A stretch of 64,000 bases of DNA from Variovorax sp. IB41 (GTDB taxonomy: Bacteria > Pseudomonadota > Gammaproteobacteria > Burkholderiales > Burkholderiaceae_C), in assembly GCF_016405905.1 (NCBI RefSeq), contig NZ_JAEFCB010000001.1:1240001-1304000 (forward strand). Direction: 5' to 3'. The translations under genes were made by a program, and so were the position numbers. Under the pieces are notes generated by a model. That model made no database searches and was not told where the DNA came from. It saw only the letters and a list, made by a program, of their open reading frames with translations. Position 1 is the first letter of the stretch; every line of letters begins with the position of its first letter. Positions 52,285 through 62,182 of the stretch are shown piece by piece.

Positions 52285-53513
52285 ACTCCCCGGCGGCTCA
52301 TCAGGCCGCCGACAAGGCGGCGCGCGAGTCGTACGGCCGGCTGCTGGCGATTTTGTCGGCGCGCACGCACGACATCGCCGCTTCCGAAGACGCGCTCGCC
52401 GATGCCTTCGCGCGCGCGCTCGAACGCTGGCCTGCCGACGGCATTCCCGCGCAGCCCGACGCGTGGCTCCTGAGCGTGGCGCGGCACCGCAAGCTCGACG
52501 CCTGGCGCCACACCCGCGTGCAGGATCAGGCCACGCAGACCCTGCTGCTGCTCGCCGGCGAAATGGACGAAGCCGCCGCCGAGGGCACCGCCGTGCCCGA
52601 CGAGCGGCTGCGCCTGCTCTTCGTCTGCGCGCACCCGGCCATCGACGCGGCCGCCCGCGCGCCGCTCATGCTGCAGACCGTGCTGGGCCTCGACGCGGCG
52701 CGCATGGCCGGCGCCTTTCTCTCCGCGCCCGCCACGCTGGGCCAGCGCCTCGTGCGGGCGAAGGCGCGCATCCGCGCGGCGGGCATTCCCTTCGAATATC
52801 CGCAAGCGCGCGACCTGCCGCAGCGGCTGCAGGACGTGCTCGACGGCATCTACGCCGCCTACGGCACCGGCTGGGACGACGTCGACGGCGCCGATGCGCT
52901 GCCGCGCGGCCTCACGGCCGAAGCCATCGACCTGGGCCGCATCCTCTGCCACCTGATGCCCGGCGAGCCCGAGCCGCTGGGCCTGCGCGCGCTGATGCTC
53001 TTCTGCGAAAGCCGCGCCGCAGCACGCCGCAGCGACACCGGTGCCTACGTGCCGCTCGACCAGCAGGACACCTTGCGCTGGGACCCCGACCTGCTCGCGG
53101 AGGCCGAGCGGTGCCTGCGCCTGGCATCGGAGATGAAGTCCCTCGGCGCCTACCAGCTGGAGGCCGCCATCCAGTCGGCCCATTGCGAGCGCCGCGTGGG
53201 CGCGCCGGTGGCGCCCGAGGTGCTGGTGTCGCTGTACGAAGGCCTCTTGGCCTTGCGGCCCAGCATCGGCGCGCAGGTCAGCCGCGCCTGCGCGCTGGCG
53301 AATGCGCGCGGACCCGAAGTCGGGCTGCGCGCGCTCGAAGCGATTCCCTCGGACGAGGTGGCGAGCTACCAGCCCTTCTGGGCGGCGCGCGCGCATCTGC
53401 TCGCTGCCGGCGGCGCGCGTGCCGCGGCGCGGCAGGCTTATGACCGCGCGATCGGGCTCAGTGCGAATGCGGCGGTGCGGGCGTATCTCAACGGGATGTC
53501 GCAGCGGCTCTGA
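52281..53513 (+). CDS. ECF42-type RNA polymerase sigma factor with C-terminal TPR-like extension
   Basis: A 410-residue sigma factor starting with GTG at 52281, overlapping the DGPF gene. The sigma2 region (about 15-80) has AILSARTHDIAASEDALADAFARALERW and AWLLSVARHRKLDAWR. The sigma4-like region is at about 115-175. Residues from about 185 form the long helical extension (DUF6596/TPR) found in ECF42, with RLQDVLDGIYAAYGTGW, ARRSDTGAYVPLDQQDTLRWD and YQLEAAIQSAH. No anti-sigma gene is present, which is usual for ECF42, where the extension itself is thought to be regulatory. Confidence 0.92.
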   Translation: MNSPAAHQAADKAARESYGRLLAILSARTHDIAASEDALADAFARALERWPADGIPAQPDAWLLSVARHRKLDAWRHTRVQDQATQTLLLLAGEMDEAAAEGTAVPDERLRLLFVCAHPAIDAAARAPLMLQTVLGLDAARMAGAFLSAPATLGQRLVRAKARIRAAGIPFEYPQARDLPQRLQDVLDGIYAAYGTGWDDVDGADALPRGLTAEAIDLGRILCHLMPGEPEPLGLRALMLFCESRAAARRSDTGAYVPLDQQDTLRWDPDLLAEAERCLRLASEMKSLGAYQLEAAIQSAHCERRVGAPVAPEVLVSLYEGLLALRPSIGAQVSRACALANARGPEVGLRALEAIPSDEVASYQPFWAARAHLLAAGGARAAARQAYDRAIGLSANAAVRAYLNGMSQRL

Positions 53514-53525
53514 GCGACGCCGCGC

Positions 53526-55001
53526 TCACTCCTGCGGTACGGCGACAGCCTCGCCCACCCGCCGCCCTTCGAGCTGGCTCCCTCCTTGCGCCAGCGTCAC
53601 CCCCACCACCGCATTGCCCTCCCCGCGCCGGAAGACGATCTGCGCGCCGATGGTGGCAACCGCGAAGCGATCGGTGCCCGTCGGCGTGAGCGCGTTGTAG
53701 CCGCGCCCCGTCTCGCGCACCAGCAGGCGCCCGTTGCGCACCGTGAAGCCCAGCGCCTTGGTCTTGCTGATGCGGTACTCGCCCTTGTAGTCCTCCAGCC
53801 GCTTTGGATCGACCGGCACTTCCGTCGTCGACACCGGGTAGCGGTTCTTGCCGATCGCCAGCATCACCGGCTGCAGCGGCGCGCGCGCGTTGCTGCTGAG
53901 CACGATCAGCGCCTCGCCCGTGTCGGGCGCGATCAGCCACAGCGTGCGGTAGCCCTCGGTGAGCCCCGCGTGCCAGTACGTGCGGCGCCCGCCCTCGGGG
54001 CCGCGCACCATCACGGCGTAGCCGATCTCGGCGCCCTCGTAGCGCGCGAGCGGCGTGAGCATGCGCGCGGCCGCCGGGCCCAGCGGGCCGCTTGCGCCGG
54101 CCAGGACCGCGCGGCTGAAGGTCATCATGTCGGCCGCTGTCGAGCGCAGCGCGCTGGCCGGCGCGTAGGCCATCATGTCCAGCAGCGGCCGGCGGCGGTC
54201 GCCGGAGAAGGCCGGGGCCATGCGCGAGGCCTTGTCGCCCAGCGAAATCACGGTATCGTTCATGCCCAGCGGCTCGGTGATGCGCGCGCGCACCAGCTCG
54301 CCCCACGAGGTGTTGTAGCGCTCGGCCAGCAGCTGCCCGAGCAGCGCCATGCCGAAGTTGCTGTACGCGGCCTCGCACGGCGCCGCTGGCGCGGTGAGCT
54401 TGATGCGCGAGAGCGCGGCCCAGAACATCGGCCGGTCGAAACTGCGCAGCTGCTCGGCCAGCGGCTCCCCGCCCGTCACGCCATCGGCCATCACGGGCAT
54501 GCAGCCCGTGTGCGTGGCGAGTTGCCTGAGCGTGACCGCGCCCACCGCGGGCGGCATCCCCTGGACCTTGCCCGCGAGCACCTTGCCCACGGTGTCGTCC
54601 AGCTTCAGGTCGCCACGCTCCACCGCCTGCGCGAGCAGGAGGCCGGTGAAGACCTTGGTGACCGAGCCGATCTCGAACATCGGCTGCTCGGCGCTGTTGG
54701 GCTCGATGGCGCGCGGGGGCGAGAGCGGCTCGGGGTTGTAGGCCGCGCCATACGAGGCCTTGCCGTTGCGCAAGAGGCCGACGACGAGCGTTCCGCGCTC
54801 GGCCCCGAGCGCCGTCTTGGCCAGCACGGCCGGATCGCTCGCGAGGGACAGCGGTTGCTGCTGTTGTTGTGATTGCTGCGGCGGCTGGAGTTGTGCGGCG
54901 GCGTTGCCGGCCAGCAGCGGGGCCAGAAGCCAGGCCGCGAACCAGCGGCGGCGCATCACCGGGAACATGCTTGTGGACAAGGCTGGGGGCAGGCGCCGCA
55001 T
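53526..55001 (-). CDS. Serine hydrolase (class C beta-lactamase/penicillin-binding-like)
   Basis: A 491-residue exported protein. The signal sequence contains RRRWFAAWLLAPLLAGNAAAQ (about 17-37), followed by a Gln-rich stretch (QQSQQQQQP). The beta-lactamase fold has S113-V-T-K116 (EIGSVTKVFTG) as nucleophile and Lys, and Y213-S-N (AAYSNFG). The late motif is probably WHAGLTEGY in place of KTG. Such proteins are esterases, peptidases or AmpC-like enzymes. The start at 55001 has the best ribosome site (GAGGAA); ATGs at 54968 and 54956 are alternatives. Confidence 0.88.
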   Translation of the reverse strand: MRRLPPALSTSMFPVMRRRWFAAWLLAPLLAGNAAAQLQPPQQSQQQQQPLSLASDPAVLAKTALGAERGTLVVGLLRNGKASYGAAYNPEPLSPPRAIEPNSAEQPMFEIGSVTKVFTGLLLAQAVERGDLKLDDTVGKVLAGKVQGMPPAVGAVTLRQLATHTGCMPVMADGVTGGEPLAEQLRSFDRPMFWAALSRIKLTAPAAPCEAAYSNFGMALLGQLLAERYNTSWGELVRARITEPLGMNDTVISLGDKASRMAPAFSGDRRRPLLDMMAYAPASALRSTAADMMTFSRAVLAGASGPLGPAAARMLTPLARYEGAEIGYAVMVRGPEGGRRTYWHAGLTEGYRTLWLIAPDTGEALIVLSSNARAPLQPVMLAIGKNRYPVSTTEVPVDPKRLEDYKGEYRISKTKALGFTVRNGRLLVRETGRGYNALTPTGTDRFAVATIGAQIVFRRGEGNAVVGVTLAQGGSQLEGRRVGEAVAVPQE

Positions 55002-55087
55002 CGTCGAATTCCTCGGGGCATCGTCATCGAAAGAGGCGCCATCGTGCCACGCGGATGTAACACGCGGCCCGCGGCCACAATCGGCGC

Positions 55088-57694
55088 ATGCGTGCATTGC
55101 TCACCACCTTCTCCTGGCAGGAACTGCGCCACCACCCCTGGCGCAACGCGGCGGCCGTGCTGGCCGTGATGCTGGGCGTGGCGCTCGCGTTCTCGGTGCA
55201 GCTCATCAATGCCTCCGCGCTCGACGAGTTTTCGAGCGCGGTGCGCTCGGTCAATGGCCAGCCTGATCTCGAGGTGCGCGCCGTACAGGGCGGCTTCGAC
55301 GAGGCCGTGTTCGCGCAGCTGGCGCGGCATCCGCAGGTGACGCTCGCGAGCCCCGTGCTCGAGTTCCAGGGCCTGGCCCTCGCCAGCGGCGAACGCCAGG
55401 TGCCGATACGCGTGATCGGCGTCGATGCGCTGGTGCTTCCCACCATCGCGCCCGCGCTGATGCCGCAGCCCTCGGCCGGCGCCGACCGCTTCTCTCTCTT
55501 CGCGCCCGGCCATGTGTTCCTCAACGCCGCAGCACGCAGCGTGCTGGGGCTCCCGACGGAAGCCACCGGCACCGCCGAGACGGTGCAACTGCGCAGTGGC
55601 GCGACATGGCACAAGCTCGACGTGGCCGGCCACGTCGCCGCCAGCGGCACGGCGCTCGCGGTGATGGACATCGCGGCCGCGCAAGACCTGTTCGACCAGG
55701 TCGGGCGCCTGAGCCGCATCGACCTGCGCCTGGCGCCCGGCACCGACCGCGCGGCCTTCACCGAGGCGCTGCAGAAATCCCCCGGCTGGCCCGCGGGCGT
55801 GCAGTTCGCGGAGCCGGGCGATGCGGCCGAGCGCGTGAGCAACCTCTCGCGCGCCTACCGCGTCAACCTCACGGTGCTCGCGCTGGTGGCGCTGTTCACG
55901 GGTGCGTTCCTGGTGTTCTCTGTGCTGGCACTCAGTGTGGCCAAGCGCGCGCAGCAGTTCGCGCTGCTCGGCGTGCTTGGCCTCACGCCGCGCGAGCGGC
56001 TGCGGCTGGTGCTGGCCGAATCGCTGGTGCTGGGCGTGATCGGCAGCGCCGCGGGCCTGGCGCTCGGCACCGCGCTCGCGGCCTTCGCGCTGCGGGTGCT
56101 GGGCGGCGACCTGGGCGGCGGGTATTTCGAAGGCGTCGCGCCCAAGCTGCACTGGAGCGGCGGCGCGGCACTGCTCTACGGCGGCCTCGGCGTGGCGGCC
56201 GCGCTGGTGGGCGGCTGGTGGCCCGCGCGCGCGGCACAGGCGCTGCCCGAGGCGCAGACGCTCAAGGGGCTGGGCGCCGCGCCCACGCAAAGCCGCAGCC
56301 ACTGGCTCGCGCTCGGGCTGATCGCACTGAGCGCTGCGCTCGCCAACATCCCGGCCATCGGCGGCATTCCGGTGGCGGCGTACCTCTCGGTGGCGTGCCT
56401 GCTGGTGGGCGGCATCACCGCCCTGCCCTGGCTGATCGCGCTGCTGTACGACCGCATCGCGCCCGCGTTCGCCGAGCGCGTGCTGCCGATGCTGGCCATC
56501 GAGCGCGCGCGGCGCATGCGCGGCACGGCGGCCGTGGCGGTGAGCGGCGTGGTCGCGAGCCTGAGCCTCGCGGTGGCGCTCACGGCGATGGTCGCGAGCT
56601 TTCGCGATTCGGTGACGCACTGGCTCGACGTGGTGCTGCCGGCCGACCTGTACGTGCGCGCCACCGCGGGCGGCCGCGGCGGCAACAGCGGCGGCACGAG
56701 CAGCACCGACACCGCGACCTTTCCGCCCGCGTTCGTGCAGGCACTGGCGCAACTGCCCGGCGTCGCACGCACAGGCACGCTGCGCACGCAGTCATTGCAG
56801 CTCGATGCCGCGCAGCCGGCCGTGACGCTGATCGCGCGCAGCCTGGAAGGCAGCGCGTCGCAATCGCTGCCGCTGGTGGGCTCGGCGCTGCCCGTGCCCC
56901 CGGGGCAGATCGGCATCTACGTGAGCGAGCCGATGGTGGAGCTCTACGGCGCGAAGCCGGGCACGGCCTTCGCGCCGCTGGCCGCCGCGCTGTCGGCCAC
57001 CGCGCTTCCCACGAAGGTCGCGAACACCTTCTTCGTCGCGGGCGTGTGGCGCGACTACGCGCGGCAGTTCGGCGCCATCACGATGGACGCGCGCGACTAC
57101 GAGCGCATCACCGGCCAGCGCGACGTGAGCGACATCTCGCTGTGGCTCGCGCCGGGCGCCTCCGAAGGCGCCGTGCAGGCGGACGTGCGCGCGCTCGCCG
57201 CGCGCCAGGGTGGCGGGTCGCCCGACTCCGTGGAGATCGCCTCGGTCGGGCAGATCCGCACGACGTCGCTGCGCATCTTCGACCGCAGCTTCGCGGTGAC
57301 CTACTGGCTGCAGGCCGTGGCCATCGCCATCGGTCTCTTCGGCATCGCGGCGAGCTTCAGCGCGCAGGTGCTCGCGCGGCGCAAGGAGTTCGGGCTGCTT
57401 GCGCACCTGGGGTTCACGCAGCGCCAGGTGCTCGCGGTGGTGGCGGGCGAAGGCGCGGCGTGGACGGCCATCGGCGCGGTGGCCGGACTGGTGCTCGGGC
57501 TCGCGGTGTCGGTGGTGCTCGTGAAGGTGGTGAACCCGCAGAGCTTTCACTGGACGATGGACCTGCTCGTGCCGTGGGCGCGCCTCATCGCGCTGTGCGG
57601 CGCGGTGGTCGTGGCGGGCACCGTCACCGCCTGGCTGGCGGGACGGGCGGCCGCGGGCAAGGACGTGGTGCTGGCGGTGAAAGAGGACTGGTAG
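55088..57694 (+). CDS. FtsX-like ABC transporter permease (fused double permease)
   Basis: An 868-residue inner-membrane permease with two FtsX domains. An N-terminal membrane helix at about 20-42 and a large periplasmic segment precede the first FtsX block (about 255-440: TVLALVALFTGAFLVFSVLALSV). Another periplasmic part precedes the second block (about 740-860: LLAHLGFTQRQVLAVVAGEGAAW). This equals AttF and AttG fused, as in many proteobacteria. It lacks an adjacent ATPase; the LolD-like gene at 47063 is the probable partner. The start lies 86 bases from the divergent serine hydrolase start. Confidence 0.92.
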   Translation: MRALLTTFSWQELRHHPWRNAAAVLAVMLGVALAFSVQLINASALDEFSSAVRSVNGQPDLEVRAVQGGFDEAVFAQLARHPQVTLASPVLEFQGLALASGERQVPIRVIGVDALVLPTIAPALMPQPSAGADRFSLFAPGHVFLNAAARSVLGLPTEATGTAETVQLRSGATWHKLDVAGHVAASGTALAVMDIAAAQDLFDQVGRLSRIDLRLAPGTDRAAFTEALQKSPGWPAGVQFAEPGDAAERVSNLSRAYRVNLTVLALVALFTGAFLVFSVLALSVAKRAQQFALLGVLGLTPRERLRLVLAESLVLGVIGSAAGLALGTALAAFALRVLGGDLGGGYFEGVAPKLHWSGGAALLYGGLGVAAALVGGWWPARAAQALPEAQTLKGLGAAPTQSRSHWLALGLIALSAALANIPAIGGIPVAAYLSVACLLVGGITALPWLIALLYDRIAPAFAERVLPMLAIERARRMRGTAAVAVSGVVASLSLAVALTAMVASFRDSVTHWLDVVLPADLYVRATAGGRGGNSGGTSSTDTATFPPAFVQALAQLPGVARTGTLRTQSLQLDAAQPAVTLIARSLEGSASQSLPLVGSALPVPPGQIGIYVSEPMVELYGAKPGTAFAPLAAALSATALPTKVANTFFVAGVWRDYARQFGAITMDARDYERITGQRDVSDISLWLAPGASEGAVQADVRALAARQGGGSPDSVEIASVGQIRTTSLRIFDRSFAVTYWLQAVAIAIGLFGIAASFSAQVLARRKEFGLLAHLGFTQRQVLAVVAGEGAAWTAIGAVAGLVLGLAVSVVLVKVVNPQSFHWTMDLLVPWARLIALCGAVVVAGTVTAWLAGRAAAGKDVVLAVKEDW

Positions 57695-57715
57695 GACCCT
57701 CTCGTCCTTCAACGC

Positions 57716-58435
57716 TCAGAGGTCCGACGTTCCGTTCCAGTCGACGAGGCCCGTGCCGCTCCAGTGGCCGAAGGAAGTGAGGTCCATCTTGGGCCGGGCG
57801 ATGCGGCGCCAGATATCGATCATGTTCACGACGCGGATGTCGTCGAACACGATCACCACGTCGCGCGACAAATTCAACGTGGCCAGATTCGCGAGGATGT
57901 TCGCTTCGGTGATGCCGTCCTTCGGCCCGTCGACAAAGATCAACTCGGCCGCTTCGAACAGCGCGCGATGCGGCTCGATGCCGCCTGGCGCGGAGATGTC
58001 GTGCAGCACTTGCCGCACGCGGCCCGCGGCGAAGTCGGAAGGCGCGAGCCATGTGTCGGGAAAGCTGTCCCACGCCAGCAGGTCGAAGGTGGTCAGCGTG
58101 CCCGATGGCTGCAGCTCCTGCGCGAGCGCCAGCGTGCCCATGCCGGTGAAGGTGCCGATCTCGATCACTGTCCTGGGGTTCAGCGTGCGCACCAGCGCGG
58201 CGAGCAGGCGGTAGTGCTCGCCGGGCCAGGTGTCGAACCAGTGCGGCTCCGTCGACGCGCGGCCTTCGTAGATCGGAAGCGCCCCATCCATCGCCGCCGA
58301 ACAGGCCTCCAGCGCGATCTCCATCAGGCGCCGGCTGGGCCGGGCAGGCTCGTCATCCATGCTCGCGATGATCGAGACTTCCTTGTGGCGCGCGGGGACT
58401 GCGGCGAATGTCCGGTTGAGCTCGTCGAGGGTCAT
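57716..58435 (-). CDS. Class I SAM-dependent methyltransferase (Methyltransf_24-like)
   Basis: A 239-residue enzyme. The SAM-binding motif I is VIEIGTFTGMGTLALAQ at about 90-106, then LTTFDLLAWDSFPD (motif II) and FVDGPKDGITEANI with the later FDDIRVVNM. The pattern resembles O-methyltransferases of the Methyltransf_24 and CmcI type. It begins six bases after the acylase stop codon on the same strand, so the two are co-transcribed. Substrate unknown. Confidence 0.85.
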   Translation of the reverse strand: MTLDELNRTFAAVPARHKEVSIIASMDDEPARPSRRLMEIALEACSAAMDGALPIYEGRASTEPHWFDTWPGEHYRLLAALVRTLNPRTVIEIGTFTGMGTLALAQELQPSGTLTTFDLLAWDSFPDTWLAPSDFAAGRVRQVLHDISAPGGIEPHRALFEAAELIFVDGPKDGITEANILANLATLNLSRDVVIVFDDIRVVNMIDIWRRIARPKMDLTSFGHWSGTGLVDWNGTSDL

Positions 58436-58440
58436 GCCGC

Positions 58441-61002
58441 CTATTTTGCGGGCGCGAGCTGGATGCGCTCCACCGTTTCCTTCTCCACCGCCCCGCGGCT
58501 GTAGACCAGCGGCACGTACTTGCCTTCGAGCCACAGCGGCGCGAGGTCGCGGTAGTTCGGGCTGTCCGGGTTGCCCGACTGGCCGGGCGTGTTGATCACG
58601 CGCGAGGCGTCCCAGTTGCCCACGTCCAGCACCATGCGGAACGATGCGCCCGCGGTCAACTTGTAGTCGCTCGCGCGGTAGGTCGCGGCCATCGGCGTGA
58701 AGCTGGAACCGGACATCGGCCAGTCGCCGACGTCGAGCTTCTTGCGCGTGGCCGCATCGACCACGCCGGCCAGCGGATGGCGGAACTCCGCGCGGTGCAG
58801 CGTGCCCCACTTCCAGGCCTTCATGTCGGGGCCGAGCTTGGCGGTGAGTTCCTGCATCGCGGGCGGCAGCGTCTGCAGCAGCAGGGCATCGCGCTCCGCG
58901 TCGCTGACCCAGCCGAACGGGTTCTCCAGCAGCAGCACCATGCGCGTGTTGTCGCCGGGCGCCGCCAGCGGCGCGCCCACATCGCCCGCGCCGGCCTTGA
59001 GCACCGCCGCGCGCAGCGGCTTGCTGCTCCACACCTCGTAGAGCGCGGCCGCGGCGCTGTCGCGGTCCATCGTGCCGTCCCAGCCCTGCAGCAGGCGCAG
59101 GCCCGCGGCCGTTTGCGCGTCGTCGCTGCGCAGGCCCGCCAGCAGCTTCAGCAGCCGCTGCGCGGGCGTCGCGACGATGTCGTTCTGCATGCGCTCGGAG
59201 TCCTCGATGGTGAAGCGCGAGCCCGCCGCCACCTTCGCGGCGAACAGCTCCTTCAGGCGGCGCGCGCGGGCCGCATCGCTCCACTCGTAGCCGATGCCTT
59301 TCTTGGCGGCCGGATGGTCGGGCGGAATGTTGTTCTCGTTGGCGGTCACCACGTAGCCGCGCGCGGGGTTGAACTCCGAGGGCAGCTCGTCGCCATTGCG
59401 AAAGCCCGACCACTCGTAGCGGCCGTCGCCCGGCACGGGCATGAGGCCGTCCCAGTTCGGGCGGATGGGCGTGAGGCCGCCCGGAATCCAGCCGACGTTG
59501 CCGCTGCTGTCGGCATACACCTGGTTCTCGCCGGGCGCGCCCCAGCGGTTCATCGCGGCGCGGAACTGGTCCCAGTTGCGTGCGCGCATGTAGTCCATCG
59601 AACCGAAGTACGGCGCCATGCCGGGCTCCAGCCAGGCCGCGCGCAAGGCATACGCGCGGCGCTTGCCGGGCTCCGAAAGCAGCACGGGCCCGTGGCGCGT
59701 GAAGGTGTTGACCACTTCGCGCGGCGCGCCCTCGCCCTTGACCGCGATGCGCTCGGTGACGCGCGTCATCGGCTCCCAGCGGCCCTGGTAGCGGTACTCG
59801 TTGGGGTTGCGCGGGTTGAGCTGGTACACGTACAGGTCTTCCTGGTCCATGTAGAAGCGCGTGAGGCCGAAGGCGATGGTGCCGTTGTGGCCGATCGACA
59901 GGCCCGGCAGGAAGGGCTCGCCCGCGCCGATGGCGTCCATGCCGGGCGCGCTCAGGTGCGTCATGTAGCGCAGGCTCGGCGCGCCGTGCGAGCGGTGCGG
60001 GTCGTTGGCCAGGATGGGCCGGCCCGTGGACGTGAGCTTCGGCGAGATGACCCAGTTGTTGCTGCCGTAGGCGCCCGTGGGATCGCCTTGCAGGGCCTGT
60101 TCCTGTTGCTGCGCCGCGTCCTGCTCGGCTTTCGCGGCGATGGATTCGGCGCTGCCGGGCAGCAGGGCGACCGGCGTGGAGGGCGCGCCCGCGTCCATGC
60201 CCACGCGCGTGTTCGCCTTGCTGAACTGCGGCGATTCGGTCGCCCGCATGTAGGCCGCGCGCAGCTCCGCCGCGGGGATGGTGCAGGGATCGAAACCCAC
60301 CGGCACCTTCGGCGTGACCGGCGGATCGAGCTCGCGGCGCAGCCAGTCGGCCTTGACGCCCTGCCCGCCGGCGCAGAAAGCGCGCGCGCGATCGACCTCG
60401 GACGTGAAATTGAGCGTGAGCCCGTGGTGCCGGATGCGCACCACGTCCTCGGGCGACCACGTGGCCGGCTGGTAGCCCAGCAACGCGAACTCGGTGGGCA
60501 GCAGCGCGGGCTGCGCGCGCACCTGCGCGACGTAGGCGTTGACGCCGGCGGTGAAGGCCTCGGCCACGCGCTTGGCGTCCGACCCGTAGGCCAGCCACTC
60601 GCGGTACATGTCGCCGCGGTAGAGCACGGCGCGCGCGGCGCGGTCGCTCTCGACCCAGGCGGGGCCGAAGTCTTTCGCCATTTCGCCGAGGCCGCGCTTG
60701 CGCCAGAGGTCCATCTGCCAGAGCCGGTCGCGCGCGGCGATGAAGCCCTGCGCCACGAAGGCGTCGTAGAGCGTGCCCGCATACAGGTGCGGAACGCCCC
60801 AGCGATCGACCAGCACCTCGGCGGGTTTCTCCAGGCCGGGCACGGTGAAAGATGAAGAGGGGCGCGTGGGCGTGTCGCTGCTGCCCGGAGGGCTGGATGC
60901 GCAGCCGGCCAGTGCGATGGCTGCAAGCGCCGTGGCGCCAAGGGAAAGCCGATGGTTGTTCGGCATGCGTCGCGCTGCGAGGCGCGGGCTCGTTCTTTTC
61001 AT
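58441..61002 (-). CDS. Penicillin acylase family protein (Ntn-hydrolase lipoprotein)
   Basis: An 853-residue protein of the penicillin G acylase/AHL acylase family. A lipoprotein signal (LAGC, Cys34) replaces the ordinary signal peptide. The precursor layout is alpha chain (about 50-305), a spacer, and a beta chain starting at the nucleophile Ser314 in TGAYGSNNWVIS, exposed by autocleavage. Other motifs: WGVPHLYAGT, VAQGFIAARDRLWQMDLWR and ANDPHRSHGAPSLRYM. Family members cleave acyl-homoserine lactones (quorum quenching) or beta-lactam side chains. A GGAG site precedes the ATG. Confidence 0.92.
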   Translation of the reverse strand: MKRTSPRLAARRMPNNHRLSLGATALAAIALAGCASSPPGSSDTPTRPSSSFTVPGLEKPAEVLVDRWGVPHLYAGTLYDAFVAQGFIAARDRLWQMDLWRKRGLGEMAKDFGPAWVESDRAARAVLYRGDMYREWLAYGSDAKRVAEAFTAGVNAYVAQVRAQPALLPTEFALLGYQPATWSPEDVVRIRHHGLTLNFTSEVDRARAFCAGGQGVKADWLRRELDPPVTPKVPVGFDPCTIPAAELRAAYMRATESPQFSKANTRVGMDAGAPSTPVALLPGSAESIAAKAEQDAAQQQEQALQGDPTGAYGSNNWVISPKLTSTGRPILANDPHRSHGAPSLRYMTHLSAPGMDAIGAGEPFLPGLSIGHNGTIAFGLTRFYMDQEDLYVYQLNPRNPNEYRYQGRWEPMTRVTERIAVKGEGAPREVVNTFTRHGPVLLSEPGKRRAYALRAAWLEPGMAPYFGSMDYMRARNWDQFRAAMNRWGAPGENQVYADSSGNVGWIPGGLTPIRPNWDGLMPVPGDGRYEWSGFRNGDELPSEFNPARGYVVTANENNIPPDHPAAKKGIGYEWSDAARARRLKELFAAKVAAGSRFTIEDSERMQNDIVATPAQRLLKLLAGLRSDDAQTAAGLRLLQGWDGTMDRDSAAAALYEVWSSKPLRAAVLKAGAGDVGAPLAAPGDNTRMVLLLENPFGWVSDAERDALLLQTLPPAMQELTAKLGPDMKAWKWGTLHRAEFRHPLAGVVDAATRKKLDVGDWPMSGSSFTPMAATYRASDYKLTAGASFRMVLDVGNWDASRVINTPGQSGNPDSPNYRDLAPLWLEGKYVPLVYSRGAVEKETVERIQLAPAK

Positions 61003-61096
61003 GTGTCTCGTCTCCTGCCTTGTTGATGGCAGCGCACAGTATCCAGATTTCTTCGGGGCGCGAGGTTACAAGGCATGACTTGTAGACTGGCGCGCT

Positions 61097-62182
61097 ATGC
61101 AGCCCACACCCTCCTTTCTCCCTGGCGCCTCGTGCAGCGGCTGGCTCGGCGGCGCCATCCACCGCATCGAGGCCGACTACCAGCGCAGCGCCGACACGCA
61201 CCTGATCCCGCTGCCCCTGCCCGCGCTCGCGGCCGCGGGCATCGACCTGTACCTGAAGGACGAATCCACCCATCCGACGGGCAGCTTGAAGCACCGGCTC
61301 GCACGTTCGCTCTTTCTCTATGCGCTGTGCAACGGCTGGGTGCGCGAGGGCACGACGATCGTGGAGGCGTCGAGCGGCTCGACGGCGGTGAGCGAGGCCT
61401 ACTTCGCGCGGCTCCTGGGCCTGCCCTTCATTGCGGTGATGCCGCGCAGCACCTCGCCCGAGAAGATCGCGCAGATCGCCTTCTACGGCGCGAGCTGCCA
61501 CTTCGTGGACCACGCGGCGCAGGTGTACGAGGAAGCCCGCGCGCTGGCCGAGCGCACGGGCGGCCACTACATGGACCAGTTCACGTATGCCGAGCGCGCG
61601 ACCGACTGGCGCGGCAACAACAACATCGCCGAGAGCATGTTCCAGCAGATGGCGCGGGAGCGCCATCCGATCCCCGAATGGATCGTGGTGGGCGCGGGCA
61701 CCGGGGGCACGAGCGCCACCATCGGCCGGTACCTGCGCTACCGCTGCCACGACACGCAGGTGTGCGTGCCCGATCCGAAGGGCTCGGTGTTCTCGGCCTA
61801 TCACCGCACGGGCGATGCAACGCTGACGGCGGTCGGCTCGCGCATCGAAGGCATCGGGCGGCCGCGCGTGGAGCCGAGCTTCATCCGCACGCTGGTCGAT
61901 CGCATGATCGAGGTGCCGAACCTCGATTCGGTCGCGGCGATGCATGCGCTCTCGGCGCTGCTCGGGCGCAAGGTGGGGCCTTCGACGGGCACCAACTTCA
62001 TCGGCATGCTGGCCGTGGCGCAGGAGATGCGCGCGGCCGGGCGGCAAGGATCGATCCTGTCGCTGCTGTGCGATTCGGGCGAGCGCTACCTGCCGAGCTA
62101 CCACGACGCGGCGTGGGTGAAGAACGCGTTCGGCGACATCGGGCCGGCGCAGCAGCGCGTCGATGCGCTGGTGGCGGGGTGA
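61097..62182 (+). CDS. PLP-dependent cysteine synthase-like enzyme
   Basis: A 361-residue fold-type II PLP enzyme. The PLP Lys is about K65 in [13 protein letters not shown], with [19 protein letters not shown] and the phosphate-binding [17 protein letters not shown]. It resembles a branch of cysteine synthase-like proteins that includes L-cysteine desulfhydrase Cds1, in which the phosphate loop is GTGGTxxTxGR. Cysteine cleavage or synthesis are both possible. A TAGACT box ends eight bases before the ATG. Its stop overlaps the next start by one base (TGATG). Confidence 0.87.
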   Translation: MQPTPSFLPGASCSGWLGGAIHRIEADYQRSADTHLIPLPLPALAAAGIDLYLKDESTHPTGSLKHRLARSLFLYALCNGWVREGTTIVEASSGSTAVSEAYFARLLGLPFIAVMPRSTSPEKIAQIAFYGASCHFVDHAAQVYEEARALAERTGGHYMDQFTYAERATDWRGNNNIAESMFQQMARERHPIPEWIVVGAGTGGTSATIGRYLRYRCHDTQVCVPDPKGSVFSAYHRTGDATLTAVGSRIEGIGRPRVEPSFIRTLVDRMIEVPNLDSVAAMHALSALLGRKVGPSTGTNFIGMLAVAQEMRAAGRQGSILSLLCDSGERYLPSYHDAAWVKNAFGDIGPAQQRVDALVAG

